39,585 nucleotides of DNA from Candidatus Gastranaerophilales bacterium (GTDB lineage Bacteria > Bacillota > Clostridia > Lachnospirales > Lachnospiraceae): assembly GCA_023663225.1 (NCBI GenBank), contig JAMPHU010000025.1:1-39585 (forward strand). The letters are read 5' to 3'. The notes under the pieces were generated by a model. The model ran no database searches, was not told the DNA's origin, and saw only the letters and a program-made list of their open reading frames with translations. The position numbers were made by a program, and so were the translations under genes. Positions 30,414 through 38,091 of this stretch are shown here, piece by piece (positions within the stretch are counted from its first letter, which is position 1; every line of letters starts with the position of its first letter).

Positions 30414-31445
30414 ATGGCAAAAGTAATTACCATGGGTGAGATCATGCTCAGACTCTCCACCCCCAACAACGAGAAATTCATTCAGGCAGACGAGTTTGAC
30501 GTATGCTATGGAGGCGGAGAGGCCAACGTAGCCGTATCTCTGGCGAACTACGGCCACAATGCGGAGTTCGTTACTGCCGTACCCGACAATGAGATCGGCG
30601 AGTGCGCGGTTGCCGCACTGAGAAAGTATGGCGTTGAGACCAAGAATATTGCGAAATGCGGCGAGAGACTGGGCATCTACTATCTGGAGAGCGGTTCTTC
30701 CATGAGACCTTCCAAAGTGGTTTATGACAGAGCGCATTCCTCTATTTCCACCGCTACGGAGGCAGATTTTGACTTTGACAAGATTTTCGAGGGCGCTGAC
30801 TGGTTCCACTTTACCGGAATCACTCCCGCCGTATCCGACAGTGCCGCAGAGCTGACCGAGAAAGCCCTGATCGCTGCCAAGAAGCATAACGTGAAGGTTT
30901 CCGTAGACTTGAACTTCCGAAAGAAACTCTGGTCCTCCGAGAAGGCTCAGAAGGTGATGAAGAATCTGATGAAGTATGTGGACGTCTGCATCGGCAACGA
31001 GGAGGATGCGGAGCTGGTACTTGGCTACAAGCCCGGCAATACCGATGTTACCAGCGGAGATCTGGAGCTGGCAGGCTATAAGTCCATCTTTGAGCAGATG
31101 GTTGCAGACTACAACTTCGAGTATTGCATCTCCTCTCTGCGCGTGAGCCATTCCGCTTCCGACAACGGGTGGTCCGCATGTATTTACTCCAGAGATACCA
31201 AGGAGTTCTATCACTCCAAAGAGTACAGCATCCATCCCATCGTTGACCGCGTGGGCGGCGGCGATTCCTTTGCTGGCGGCGTGATCTGCGGCCTTGTGGA
31301 CGGCAAGGATTTCAAGTCTGCATTGGAGTACGGCGTGGCTGCTTCCGCTTTGAAGCATACCATCCCCGGCGACTTCAACCTTGTTTCCAGAAAAGAGGTT
31401 GAGACGCTTGCCGGCGGCGACGCTTCCGGACGCGTACAGAGATAA
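30414..31445 (+). CDS. kdgK: 2-keto-3-deoxygluconate kinase (PfkB family)
   Basis: Phosphorylates KDG to KDPG with ATP, the step before the aldolase. N-terminal VITMGEIMLRL and GGGEANVAVSLANYG bind sugar; VSVDLNFRKKLW is typical of KdgK; DRVGGGDSFAGG near residue 283 carries the catalytic aspartate and anion hole. 343 aa. GAAAGGAAG precedes ATG. Last gene of the operon; a strong terminator follows. Confidence 0.93.
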   Translation: MAKVITMGEIMLRLSTPNNEKFIQADEFDVCYGGGEANVAVSLANYGHNAEFVTAVPDNEIGECAVAALRKYGVETKNIAKCGERLGIYYLESGSSMRPSKVVYDRAHSSISTATEADFDFDKIFEGADWFHFTGITPAVSDSAAELTEKALIAAKKHNVKVSVDLNFRKKLWSSEKAQKVMKNLMKYVDVCIGNEEDAELVLGYKPGNTDVTSGDLELAGYKSIFEQMVADYNFEYCISSLRVSHSASDNGWSACIYSRDTKEFYHSKEYSIHPIVDRVGGGDSFAGGVICGLVDGKDFKSALEYGVAASALKHTIPGDFNLVSRKEVETLAGGDASGRVQR

Positions 31446-31461
31446 TTGCTTGACAGAACAG

Positions 31462-31494
31462 ACACAGGTGAGCCTTGCGCTCGCCTGTGTTTTT
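31462..31494 (+). terminator. terminator of the uronate operon
   Basis: ACACAGGTGAGC pairs with GCTCGCCTGTGT (one G-T pair) around a 5-base loop, followed by TTTTTG. Confidence 0.9.
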
Positions 31495-31664
31495 GTATAG
31501 GGGTGGTCAAAAGCAGGTGACTTTGATATACGTTTATTGTCAGATGGCTGGAACTCCTGTTATCGCCTATATATATCGGAAGAGAGAAGTAAATGATGTG
31601 AAAACGGATTATCGGTATCTGTATAATCGTCATCTTCTTTTCTACTGGAGTTTTGAGGGGGAAT

Positions 31665-32000
31665 ATGGTAAAATGTGACCATATTCACGGCAGGAAGCGG
31701 CCGGATGGCCATCAATGGCGTGATTACGGAGTAATCATGGCTGAATGTGACCATATTCACGGCAGGAAGCGGCCGGATGGCCATCAGTGGCGTGATTACG
31801 GAGTAATCATGGCTGAATGTGACCATATTCACGGTAGGAAGCGGTCGGATGGCCATCAATGGCGTGCGATGCGGGATTTTATTTGGCTGGGGTGTTGGCG
31901 GAGAAATGGCAGTCATAGGTCCGGCATGACGAGCGGGAGGGAGCAGAGCAAGGTTGAATGGTGCAGTCAGAAAGGGAACCGAGTCGAAGGGATTCTCTAA
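31665..32000 (+). CDS. possible repeat protein with 24-residue units
   Basis: From ATG 31665 (after GAGGGGG) the frame is open for 111 codons and encodes 24-residue units of the form CDHIHGRKRPDGHQWRDY-GVIMAE, then an unrelated Arg/Ser-rich tail that overlaps the next gene. The repeat is exactly 24 codons long, so the frame is preserved. Each unit ends with its own GGAG-spacer-ATG. It may be a real small protein, a set of nested short peptides, or a non-coding palindromic repeat that happens to be open. Confidence 0.3.
   Translation: MVKCDHIHGRKRPDGHQWRDYGVIMAECDHIHGRKRPDGHQWRDYGVIMAECDHIHGRKRSDGHQWRAMRDFIWLGCWRRNGSHRSGMTSGREQSKVEWCSQKGNRVEGIL
31672..31867. repeat. 72-bp tandem repeat (2.7 copies) rich in palindromes
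   Basis: AATGTGACCATATTCAC starts units at 31672, 31744 and 31816 (72-bp period). Each unit holds GATGGCCATC (perfect palindrome) and, in the full copies, TGATTAC-GGA-GTAATCA (7-bp hairpin with the loop and first stem base forming GGAG). Confidence 0.92.
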
Positions 32001-33117
32001 TCATACGAAAAATACGATATTTTGGGCAATCCTTTTTGGGGTTACGATTCTGTGCGTGTGGATGACCCAGCGGGCGGTTCCGGTCATGATGGATGACGAG
32101 TGGTACAGCACCATTTTGTCTGCGGAGGAGCCGCTTACCTCGCTGCAGGATATCGTGCAGGCTCAGATCTGGCACTATCAGAACTGGGGCGGGCGCACCG
32201 TGGCGCATACGATTGCCCAGCTGATTTTCCTGTACTTGAGCGAAAATGCAGCGGATGTGCTGAATGCGGCGGTGATCGTTCTGTTGGCTTGGCTGATCGA
32301 CACGGTGGCGGGAGAGCGGAGACTGGCCTTCGTGACATTGACGGTGGGATTTCTGCATGGACTGAACGCCAACTGGAAGATGAGCATGTACTGGCAGACC
32401 GGCGCCTGTAATTATCTTTATACCACGGTGGTGATTTTGGCGTTCTTGTGGTTTTATCTGAGGGCGGTGGAGGACGAGCCGCCTGCGGATCTGAGAGGGA
32501 TGATTGTGCTGGCTCCGGCGCTTGGGCTGTTGAGCGGCTGGACCAACGAGAATATGGGGCCGGCGGTATGGGTACTCACCGTGCTGGCGATGCTCTGTCT
32601 GCGGCGTCACAAGCGGAGCGTGCCGCTCTGGATGCCGCTTGGCAGCACATTCTGTCTGCTCGGCAGCGGGCTGATGCTTCTTGCGCCCGGAAACGGCGTG
32701 CGCAGCGCGCAGACCGGCGGCGGGCGCGGTGTGCTGTGGCAGATCTTTTTAAGAATGTATGGCGTGTGCAAGGGGGCATGGGAATATCTGTTCCCGGTTC
32801 TGTTGGTGACGGCGGCGCTGCTGTTCGTCAATCTCTGTGTGCTGGGGAATCGGCTGCGCAGGAGGGACGGGCTTCTGTTGATCGGTGCGCTTCTGTCCTG
32901 GGGAGCCATGGTGCTTTCGCCTCACTATCCTGACAGGGCGTCTTTTGGAACCATGTGTCTGCTTTTGTGCGTGGCGTTTTCACAGGTAGCCGTGATTCTG
33001 AAAAGCGGAGACGGCAGACGGCGGCTGGCTCTTGCGGCGGCGGGCATTTTCGTATGGCTCAGGGGCATGTATTTTCTGGGAGAATTTCTTGCCATTGGCT
33101 GGGGGTGGATCCGATGA
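31954..33117 (+). CDS. polytopic membrane protein, DUF6056-like
   Basis: 387 residues with about eight to ten membrane helices. After the first helix, PVMMDDEWYSTIL, then NWGGRTVAH, GLNANWKMSMYWQTGACNYLY, GWTNENMGP and LLAPGNGVRS match the pattern of DUF6056 proteins, which resemble membrane glycosyltransferases with an acidic residue in the first extracytoplasmic loop. TTG start at 31954 (GGGAGGGAG upstream). Role probably in surface glycan synthesis; inference. It sits next to the 72-bp repeat. Confidence 0.7.
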   Translation: MNGAVRKGTESKGFSNHTKNTIFWAILFGVTILCVWMTQRAVPVMMDDEWYSTILSAEEPLTSLQDIVQAQIWHYQNWGGRTVAHTIAQLIFLYLSENAADVLNAAVIVLLAWLIDTVAGERRLAFVTLTVGFLHGLNANWKMSMYWQTGACNYLYTTVVILAFLWFYLRAVEDEPPADLRGMIVLAPALGLLSGWTNENMGPAVWVLTVLAMLCLRRHKRSVPLWMPLGSTFCLLGSGLMLLAPGNGVRSAQTGGGRGVLWQIFLRMYGVCKGAWEYLFPVLLVTAALLFVNLCVLGNRLRRRDGLLLIGALLSWGAMVLSPHYPDRASFGTMCLLLCVAFSQVAVILKSGDGRRRLALAAAGIFVWLRGMYFLGEFLAIGWGWIR

Positions 33118-33245
33118 GGATTGAGAGCCGCTATGCGAATGGCTTGCATGGTAGAGCGGCATGAGGACGATTGAGGCGTTGACGGAGACGGATCTGACGG
33201 GAGCTTGTTTTGGTGCTTATTTGGTGCTTGTTTGCAAAAAATTGG

Positions 33246-33274
33246 TTGACTTTTGAGCGTTGGGGTGATATTAT
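33246..33274 (+). promoter_or_regulatory. promoter of tRNA-Leu
   Basis: TTGACT at 33246-33251, 17-bp spacer, TATTAT at 33269-33274, 15 bases before the tRNA 5' end. Confidence 0.8.
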
Positions 33275-33288
33275 ATTATTTGCGTGAT

Positions 33289-33372
33289 GCGGAAGTGTCG
33301 GAACTGGCAGACGAGCAAGACTAAGGATCTTGTGGTAGCAATACCGTGTGGGTTCAAGTCCCATCTTCCGCA
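33289..33372 (+). tRNA. tRNA-Leu (AAG)
   Basis: 84-base class II tRNA: acceptor GCGGAAG/CTTCCGC, D-arm, anticodon stem CAAGA/TCTTG with loop CTAAGGA giving anticodon AAG (read as IAG or unmodified A34), long variable arm, T-arm GTGGGTTCAAGTCCCAT, discriminator A. CCA is not encoded. Confidence 0.95.
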
Positions 33373-33691
33373 GTAGTTTAAAGTGTGGGAAGCCTTGATT
33401 TTAGAGGTTTCCCGCTTTTTTAAGTTTCGGGGGATTTTGTTTCCAAATGTTTCCAATCCCCAAAATCTAATCAAGCAGGGTGTTCCGCTGAAATCATTCT
33501 ATACCGGATTCCACGCAAAGGCAAGAAGTTTTTGTGGCAATGCGGAAGAAGGTATGGTATGCTTGGCAAGAGCGCAATTGAGCGAGCTTTTTGCGAGCGA
33601 TGCTTCTTGACCGAAAAGTCAAGAAGATGGATGGAAATCATTTTTGTAGTAAAACAAATCGGAATCAGGATTTATAAGAAGGGAGTAGTTT
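33373..33691 (+). other. gene-poor spacer after tRNA-Leu
   Basis: Holds the tRNA terminator (33385-33421), then no convincing gene. A short repeat TGTTTCCAAATGTTTCCAA occurs at about 33439, and a perfect hairpin CTTCTTGAC-CGAAAA-GTCAAGAAG at 33603-33626. The following genes are AT-rich, so this may be the junction of an acquired segment. Confidence 0.5.
33385..33421 (+). terminator. terminator of tRNA-Leu
   Basis: GTGGGAAGCCT pairs with AGGTTTCCCGC (G-T wobbles) around a short AT-rich loop, followed by TTTTTT. Confidence 0.8.
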
Positions 33692-34183
33692 ATGGGCAGG
33701 GATATTCTTTTTAAAACAGAGGAATTTGTATTTTCGTACAGAGTTGGCGGATTGCTTATAAAAAACAATAAAATATTACTGCAAAAACCTAAGGACGATG
33801 ATTTTGCCATTATTGGAGGTCATGTATCCTGCCTTGAAACAACAACTGAAACTTTAAAAAGAGAATTTGAAGAAGAACTTCATGCAAAAATAGAGGTAGA
33901 TAGTTTATTTGCTGTTGGCGAAGTGTTTTTCCCTTGGGGGAAAAAGCCATGCCATCAAATTTGTTTGTATTATAAAGTTCATTTACTGAATAATCATGAT
34001 ATACCGTTAGACGGTTTTTTCCATGGATATGATGATTTAGATAATGAAAGGGTTGATTTGGATTTCTGCTGGGTTCCTTTAGAAAATTTAGAAAACGGAT
34101 TAAAGGTATATCCCTTAGAATTGATACCACATATTTTGAATACAAGTAATGGAGTTGTCCATTTTGTTTCAAAACAAATTTAA
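33692..34183 (+). CDS. Nudix hydrolase
   Basis: 163 residues; GHVSCLETTTETLKREFEEEL fits the Nudix box GX5EX7REUXEE (substrate: a nucleoside diphosphate linked to another moiety), and the preceding strand KILLQKPKDDDFAIIGG is typical. Start ATG after AAGGGAG. The gene is noticeably AT-rich compared with its neighbours and lies next to a tRNA, suggesting horizontal acquisition. Which compound it hydrolyses is not readable. Confidence 0.85.
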   Translation: MGRDILFKTEEFVFSYRVGGLLIKNNKILLQKPKDDDFAIIGGHVSCLETTTETLKREFEEELHAKIEVDSLFAVGEVFFPWGKKPCHQICLYYKVHLLNNHDIPLDGFFHGYDDLDNERVDLDFCWVPLENLENGLKVYPLELIPHILNTSNGVVHFVSKQI

Positions 34184-34216
34184 TAATATAGATTTGTATT
34201 TGTAGGGAGAATGATT

Positions 34217-34609
34217 ATGGCAATTTCAGAAGTGAAGGCTGTTTTTCCGGCAGACGTGCAAAAGATTTGGAATATCGTTACTTCTTTGGAAAACTATCAA
34301 TGGAGAAGTGATTTAAGCAGAATAGAAATACGAAACGATAAGCAATTTGTAGAATATACGAAAAACGGTTTTTCCACAACCTTTACAATTACTGTCTGTG
34401 AACCGTATAAACGATGGGAATTTGACATGGAAAACAGTAATATGAAAGGGCATTGGGCAGGAGTTTTTGTTGAGAGAGACGGTCAGACTGAAATCATTTT
34501 TACAGAAGATGTGACCGCAAAGAAGTTGATTATGCGGCCTTTTGTAAAATCATTTTTGAAAAAGCAGCAGGAACAGTATATATCAGATTTGATGAAAGCA
34601 ATCATGTGA
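34217..34609 (+). CDS. SRPBCC-family protein (START/polyketide-cyclase-like fold)
   Basis: 130 residues: AVFPADVQKIWNIVTSLENYQWRSDLSRIEI is the usual N-terminal strand and helix of SRPBCC proteins (Pfam polyketide cyclase 2), followed by a curved sheet (FTITVCEPYKRWEFDMEN) and a long C-terminal helix. Such proteins bind small hydrophobic ligands in a cavity. The ATG at 34217 is preferred over 34211 for ribosome-binding spacing (GGGAGA). It is likely an operon with the Nudix gene. AT-rich like it. Confidence 0.75.
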   Translation: MAISEVKAVFPADVQKIWNIVTSLENYQWRSDLSRIEIRNDKQFVEYTKNGFSTTFTITVCEPYKRWEFDMENSNMKGHWAGVFVERDGQTEIIFTEDVTAKKLIMRPFVKSFLKKQQEQYISDLMKAIM

Positions 34610-34697
34610 CAACTTCTGATCTCCAAATTTTTCTCTTGCGACTAGACCAAGTCGGTTTTCTCATCTTTGGCGTGTGATTCGGGGAAAACAATAACTG

Positions 34698-34952
34698 CTA
34701 AAACCCCGCCATCATCATGATGGCCAACTGATCCCGAACCGTCGCGTCCTGTCTGCCTTTGGCCTTGGAGGCCATGCCATCCAGTTCGGTTTCACTTGCG
34801 GCGGCTCGCATCAGCTTTTCACGAAAATTTTTCTGCTCCTGCTCCGCTTCCCGCGCCCTTCTCTCGGCGCTTGCCCGGTACCGGAGTTTCATGGTCTCTT
34901 CCATGGACGCGAAGAGCTGTTTCATATCTGTGCTGTTTGTGCCGTTCATCAT
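34698..34952 (-). CDS. hypothetical helical protein (84 aa)
   Basis: Minus-strand gene with a strong AGGAGGG site before ATG. The product is a charged coiled-coil-like helix (ETMKLRYRASAERRAREAEQ, then FREKLMRAAASE) and ends in a short hydrophobic LAIMMMAGF. It is divergent from the HTH gene. No family recognised. Confidence 0.6.
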   Translation of the reverse strand: MMNGTNSTDMKQLFASMEETMKLRYRASAERRAREAEQEQKNFREKLMRAAASETELDGMASKAKGRQDATVRDQLAIMMMAGF

Positions 34953-35113
34953 TTCCGGTACCCTCCTATAGAAAGTCTTTTTTAGACGTTTTGCATTGTC
35001 TGATATTATTTTATATCGGCTGTTTGGCCAGCGTTCTGTAGGGGCATGGTCTGATAAAAATTCGACAAAACGCCTTGCAATTATTTCGGCAATCGTTGTG
35101 GCTCAAAATAGGT

Positions 35114-35142
35114 TTGCAATCGCCATGGGAATCCGATATAAT
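35114..35142 (+). promoter_or_regulatory. promoter of the HTH gene
   Basis: TTGCAA at 35114-35119, 17-bp spacer, TATAAT at 35137-35142, about 30 bases before the ATG. Confidence 0.75.
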
Positions 35143-35171
35143 AAAACGAAAAGCGCTGTGGGGAGAAACGA

Positions 35172-35600
35172 ATGAAGCTGACGACGAATGTCCTGCTGAA
35201 CCGGATCATCAGAAGTAAAGATATCCGGGCGGTATTGCAGGACAATAGGGAAGAATTTGAAGAACGGACGGTCTCGGATTATCTGATCGAATTGTGCAAA
35301 ACTCAGGATAAGGTGCCGGGGCAGGTGATTAAGAAAGCGCAGCTAGATAGAACCTACGGGCATCAGATCTTCAACGGGACGAGGATTCCCTCGCGGGACA
35401 AGCTGATTCAGCTTGCGTTTGGGTTTGAACTTTCGTTGAACGAGACGCAGAGGCTCTTGAAGGTTGCGGGGAAAAGTATGCTCTATGCCAAGGTTAAGAG
35501 AGACGCTGTGTGCATTTACGCGATATCCCATGGGATGGGCGTTATGGAAGCGCAGGAACTGCTTGCCGCCGAGGAGCTGCCGCTTCTGGGAGACCTGTGA
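35172..35600 (+). CDS. helix-turn-helix (XRE-like) protein
   Basis: 142 residues. The stretch LDRTYGHQIFNGTRIPSRDKLIQLAFGFELSLNETQRLL has the order of a lambda-repressor-like HTH, with the recognition helix around QIFNGTR. An N-terminal helical segment precedes and a C-terminal one follows. GGGAGAAACG precedes the ATG. It lies directly upstream of the Ser/Thr kinase gene and may be its partner or substrate; this is inference. Confidence 0.65.
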   Translation: MKLTTNVLLNRIIRSKDIRAVLQDNREEFEERTVSDYLIELCKTQDKVPGQVIKKAQLDRTYGHQIFNGTRIPSRDKLIQLAFGFELSLNETQRLLKVAGKSMLYAKVKRDAVCIYAISHGMGVMEAQELLAAEELPLLGDL

Positions 35601-35604
35601 TTTT

Positions 35605-35725
35605 GCGGTCAAGGTGAGAAGCCCTTCTAAGGCTTGCGCCATAGGGCGGTTCGCCAGAGTCTGCTTATGAATATATAATCTGCACAATTTGGATTCTGGA
35701 AAATATCGTTTCGCAAACGCCTAAC
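35605..35725. repeat. partial copy of the inverted-repeat element
   Basis: Matches the right part of the 24084-24355 element closely (GCGG-CAAGGTGAGAAG, CTTCTAAGGCTTGC, then GTCTGCTTATGAATATA and TATCGTTTCGCAAACGCC) but lacks the left terminal repeat and about 60 bp of the core. It starts just after the HTH stop codon and ends before the kinase ribosome binding site. Confidence 0.8.
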
Positions 35726-35755
35726 GATCTGATCCAAGTGAGGAGAAGCAAAGCC

Positions 35756-37525
35756 GTGGATGTAAAAAATCATAAAAAACCCGAATTTGACGAGACCTAT
35801 GAGGACGGTTTCGAGAAAGCACTGCCCGCAGAGCTGACCGGGCAGTATCATATTCTGGAGTGTTTAAACAGTGCGGACGGATGCGACACGCTGCTGGTGC
35901 TGCACAAAGTCACCGGGGAAAAGGCTGTGGCAAAGTGCTATTCCAACCAGAGTCCCCTGTTTGACGAGGCATCCTTAGAGCTGCCGACGGATATCCCAAG
36001 CGGCGCGGCTCCGCGTTTCGAGGGGAGGTACGCCAACGCGGCGTACCGATGTGTACTCAGGGAGTATGTGGAAGGGACTCCGCTTTCCGATTATGTCAAA
36101 TTGCGCCGTCTGTCGGAAAGGGAAATAACAGAAATTGCCATCAAGCTGGCAGGTGCAATGAGGGAGCTTCACAGGATGGAACCGCCTGTCATACATCGGG
36201 ACATCAAGCCGCAGAACATCATCGTGAAGGATGACGGCTCCATCGCATTGATTGACTTGGGAATCAGCCGTGTCTATAAAGAGAACGAGACGGAGGATAC
36301 CGTGCTGGCAGGAACCCCTGTGTTTGCCGCTCCGGAGCAGTACGGTTTTATGCAGTCGGATATCCGGTCCGACATTTATTCGTTCGGCGTAGTGCTTTCG
36401 TGGATGCTCACCGGGGAGTCTAAGCCGATCCGCGAATCGGCAACCGCACTGGAGAAGGTTGCCTGTAGGTGCTGTGCGTTTGCGCCGGAGAAGCGTTTTA
36501 GAAATGACGACGCGCTGCTTGCGGCGCTTCGGAAGACAACCCCGGAGTATCGGGAGGAGAGCCGCAGGGGAAGGAAGCGCTTGTGCGTGAATCTCATGGC
36601 GTTTCTGCTGGGGATTCTGCTCGGCGTAACGGGGCATATGGCGGTGACGGAGCGGAATCTTTCGGGGGAAGGGCGTGTGAAATTCAAGGAGCCTCTGATT
36701 GAGCAGGCGGTGCGGGTGATGCTTGACAAGCCCGAGGGCGTGATTCGGGAGAAGGAGCTGAATTATGTCATGGGAATTTACATCAATGGAGATAGGGTGT
36801 ATACTTCCAACTCGGAATTTTTTGCCGATCTTAGCAATTGGACTCAATTGGGCATGGTTTACGGGGATATATCCGATCTGTCTGACTTGGAGCGGATGCC
36901 GAATCTGCGCGATGTGTGCATCGGCGGACAGCATATCAAGGATATCTCGTCCCTTGCGAAGCTGGAGCAGCTTGAGATGGTCGATCTGCACCACAATGAG
37001 ATTGCGGACATCTCGCCGCTTGCGGGCAAACAGCGTCTCTATCATATGGGCTTTAATACGAATCAGTTGACGAGCATAGAGGTCATTGCGACCTGTCCGG
37101 TTCTGAGTGGTCTTGATCTCAGAGAGGCGGGCAGCTTTGACGGCAGTCCGGTGGCGGCGCTGGGGCAGATGCAGTTTCTGGATATTGTCTGCGATTCCGA
37201 CGCGTATGCCTATCTGGCCGGCAAGGACATTCGGGAGATCAAATACGGCGCGCCCGGGCAGACCGACATCGAGTGTATCCGTGATTTGGCGCATGTGGAG
37301 CGGGTGCATGTGGGCTACTCGGATATTCGGGATATTCAGGCGTTGGAGGGCCGGGAGGATGTTCTGTTTTTAAGCACGGCGGGGAACAGGCTCGACGACG
37401 TTGCCCCGATTTTTACACTGCCCTCCCTGCAAAGGCTGGATATCAGCGAGCAGAATCGGGAAATGTTTGAGAATTACGTGAAGGAGCATGATATCGACTA
37501 TCAGTTTGAGGTGGTGTTTTTGTAA
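35756..37525 (+). CDS. membrane Ser/Thr protein kinase with extracellular leucine-rich repeats
   Basis: N-terminal Hanks-type kinase: K60 in EKAVAKCY, E in the helix, HRDIKPQN at 147-154 (catalytic loop), LIDLG at 165-169 (DLG instead of DFG), GTPVFAAPEQYG (activation end) and DIYSFGVVLSWMLTG. A basic stretch and one membrane helix (CVNLMAFLLGILLGVTG, about 277-293) follow. The outside part has leucine-rich repeats with the rhythm ISDLSDLERMPNLRDV, IKDISSLAKLEQLEMV, IADISPLAG, as in internalins. No PASTA domains. GTG at 35756 is preferred with GAGGAGAAG upstream. It may sense a ligand through the repeats. Confidence 0.85.
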   Translation: MDVKNHKKPEFDETYEDGFEKALPAELTGQYHILECLNSADGCDTLLVLHKVTGEKAVAKCYSNQSPLFDEASLELPTDIPSGAAPRFEGRYANAAYRCVLREYVEGTPLSDYVKLRRLSEREITEIAIKLAGAMRELHRMEPPVIHRDIKPQNIIVKDDGSIALIDLGISRVYKENETEDTVLAGTPVFAAPEQYGFMQSDIRSDIYSFGVVLSWMLTGESKPIRESATALEKVACRCCAFAPEKRFRNDDALLAALRKTTPEYREESRRGRKRLCVNLMAFLLGILLGVTGHMAVTERNLSGEGRVKFKEPLIEQAVRVMLDKPEGVIREKELNYVMGIYINGDRVYTSNSEFFADLSNWTQLGMVYGDISDLSDLERMPNLRDVCIGGQHIKDISSLAKLEQLEMVDLHHNEIADISPLAGKQRLYHMGFNTNQLTSIEVIATCPVLSGLDLREAGSFDGSPVAALGQMQFLDIVCDSDAYAYLAGKDIREIKYGAPGQTDIECIRDLAHVERVHVGYSDIRDIQALEGREDVLFLSTAGNRLDDVAPIFTLPSLQRLDISEQNREMFENYVKEHDIDYQFEVVFL

Positions 37526-37599
37526 GAATGCCTATCCATACAGAAGCGGCAGTCGTTCAATGAGCGGATGTTTGATTCCCGGCAACGGCTCGATTGAAA

Positions 37600-37640
37600 G
37601 AAGCGGAAACCTTGATAAAAGCAGGGTTTCCGCTTCTTTT
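37600..37640 (+). terminator. terminator after the kinase gene
   Basis: GAAGCGGAAACC pairs with GGTTTCCGCTTC around a loop of about 13 bases, followed by TTTT. Confidence 0.85.
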
Positions 37641-37708
37641 GCGGTGCGCCTTGCGGCGCACGTTTCTAACCGTTCACGGATGCAGTCAGGGGGAACGCCG
37701 CTTTTGTT

Positions 37709-37882
37709 TCAGTTGCTTGCTTCCATATTCTCCAACGCATACTCACAAGCTTGAATGACAAAACCGGAAAAAGTTGTGTCATGCCCTGTTATAGCGGCGT
37801 TGATTTTTTCAATCAGCGGCAATGGAAAGCGTATGGTTTTGTTTTCCGTTTCTTTTCTGTCAGGTTTAATTTGAAATGACAT
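37709..37882 (-). CDS. ribbon-helix-helix DNA-binding protein
   Basis: 57 residues starting MSFQIKPDRKETENKTIRFP. The strand KTIRFPLPLIEKINAAI followed by TTFSGFVIQACEYALE is the Arc/CopG ribbon-helix-helix pattern. The ATG at 37882 (minus strand) follows AAGGAGG; a longer in-frame reading has no such site. RHH dimers bind short direct repeats, and four identical ATTGCA repeats lie in front of this gene, so it most likely controls itself and the divergent lipoprotein gene. Confidence 0.75.
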   Translation of the reverse strand: MSFQIKPDRKETENKTIRFPLPLIEKINAAITGHDTTFSGFVIQACEYALENMEASN

Positions 37883-37909
37883 TTGATTTTCCTCCTTTTC
37901 GATTTGGTC

Positions 37910-37937
37910 TTTATACTGCAATTCTATATTCAGGCAA
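37910..37937 (-). promoter_or_regulatory. promoter of the RHH gene
   Basis: On the minus strand TTGCCT (37937-37932), 16-bp spacer, TATAAA (37915-37910), about 28 bases before the start codon. Confidence 0.5.
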
Positions 37938-37950
37938 GCAATACTTCTGC

Positions 37951-37993
37951 ATTGCAAAACGAATTGCAAATCAGATTGCAATATGAATTGCAG
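37951..37993. promoter_or_regulatory. four ATTGCA(A) iterons at exact 12-bp spacing
   Basis: ATTGCAA at 37951, 37963 and 37975 and ATTGCAG at 37987. The third copy supplies the -35 box of the lipoprotein promoter. Spacing close to a helical turn and same orientation are typical of operators bound cooperatively by ribbon-helix-helix proteins. Confidence 0.8.
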
Positions 37994-38004
37994 AATGTTA
38001 TAAT
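37976..38004 (+). promoter_or_regulatory. promoter of the YD-repeat lipoprotein
   Basis: TTGCAA at 37976-37981, 17-bp spacer, TATAAT at 37999-38004. It overlaps the iterons, so a bound repressor would block it. Confidence 0.75.
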
Positions 38005-38091
38005 AGGATGCAAGGCAAAATATGTCGAATTGCAGCTTGTATGATCAAGCATCATAAGGCTTGCAAATACCAAAAAGCGGGGAGAAAAATT

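Noticed and set aside
29327-31358. Two long minus-strand frames opposite kdgA and kdgK
   Set aside because: They mirror well-supported aldolase and kinase genes, have no domain pattern and no ribosome binding sites.
37951-37993. Iterons as a plasmid replication origin
   Set aside because: No replication initiator gene is nearby and the repeats overlap a well-formed promoter next to an RHH gene, so an operator is the simpler reading.
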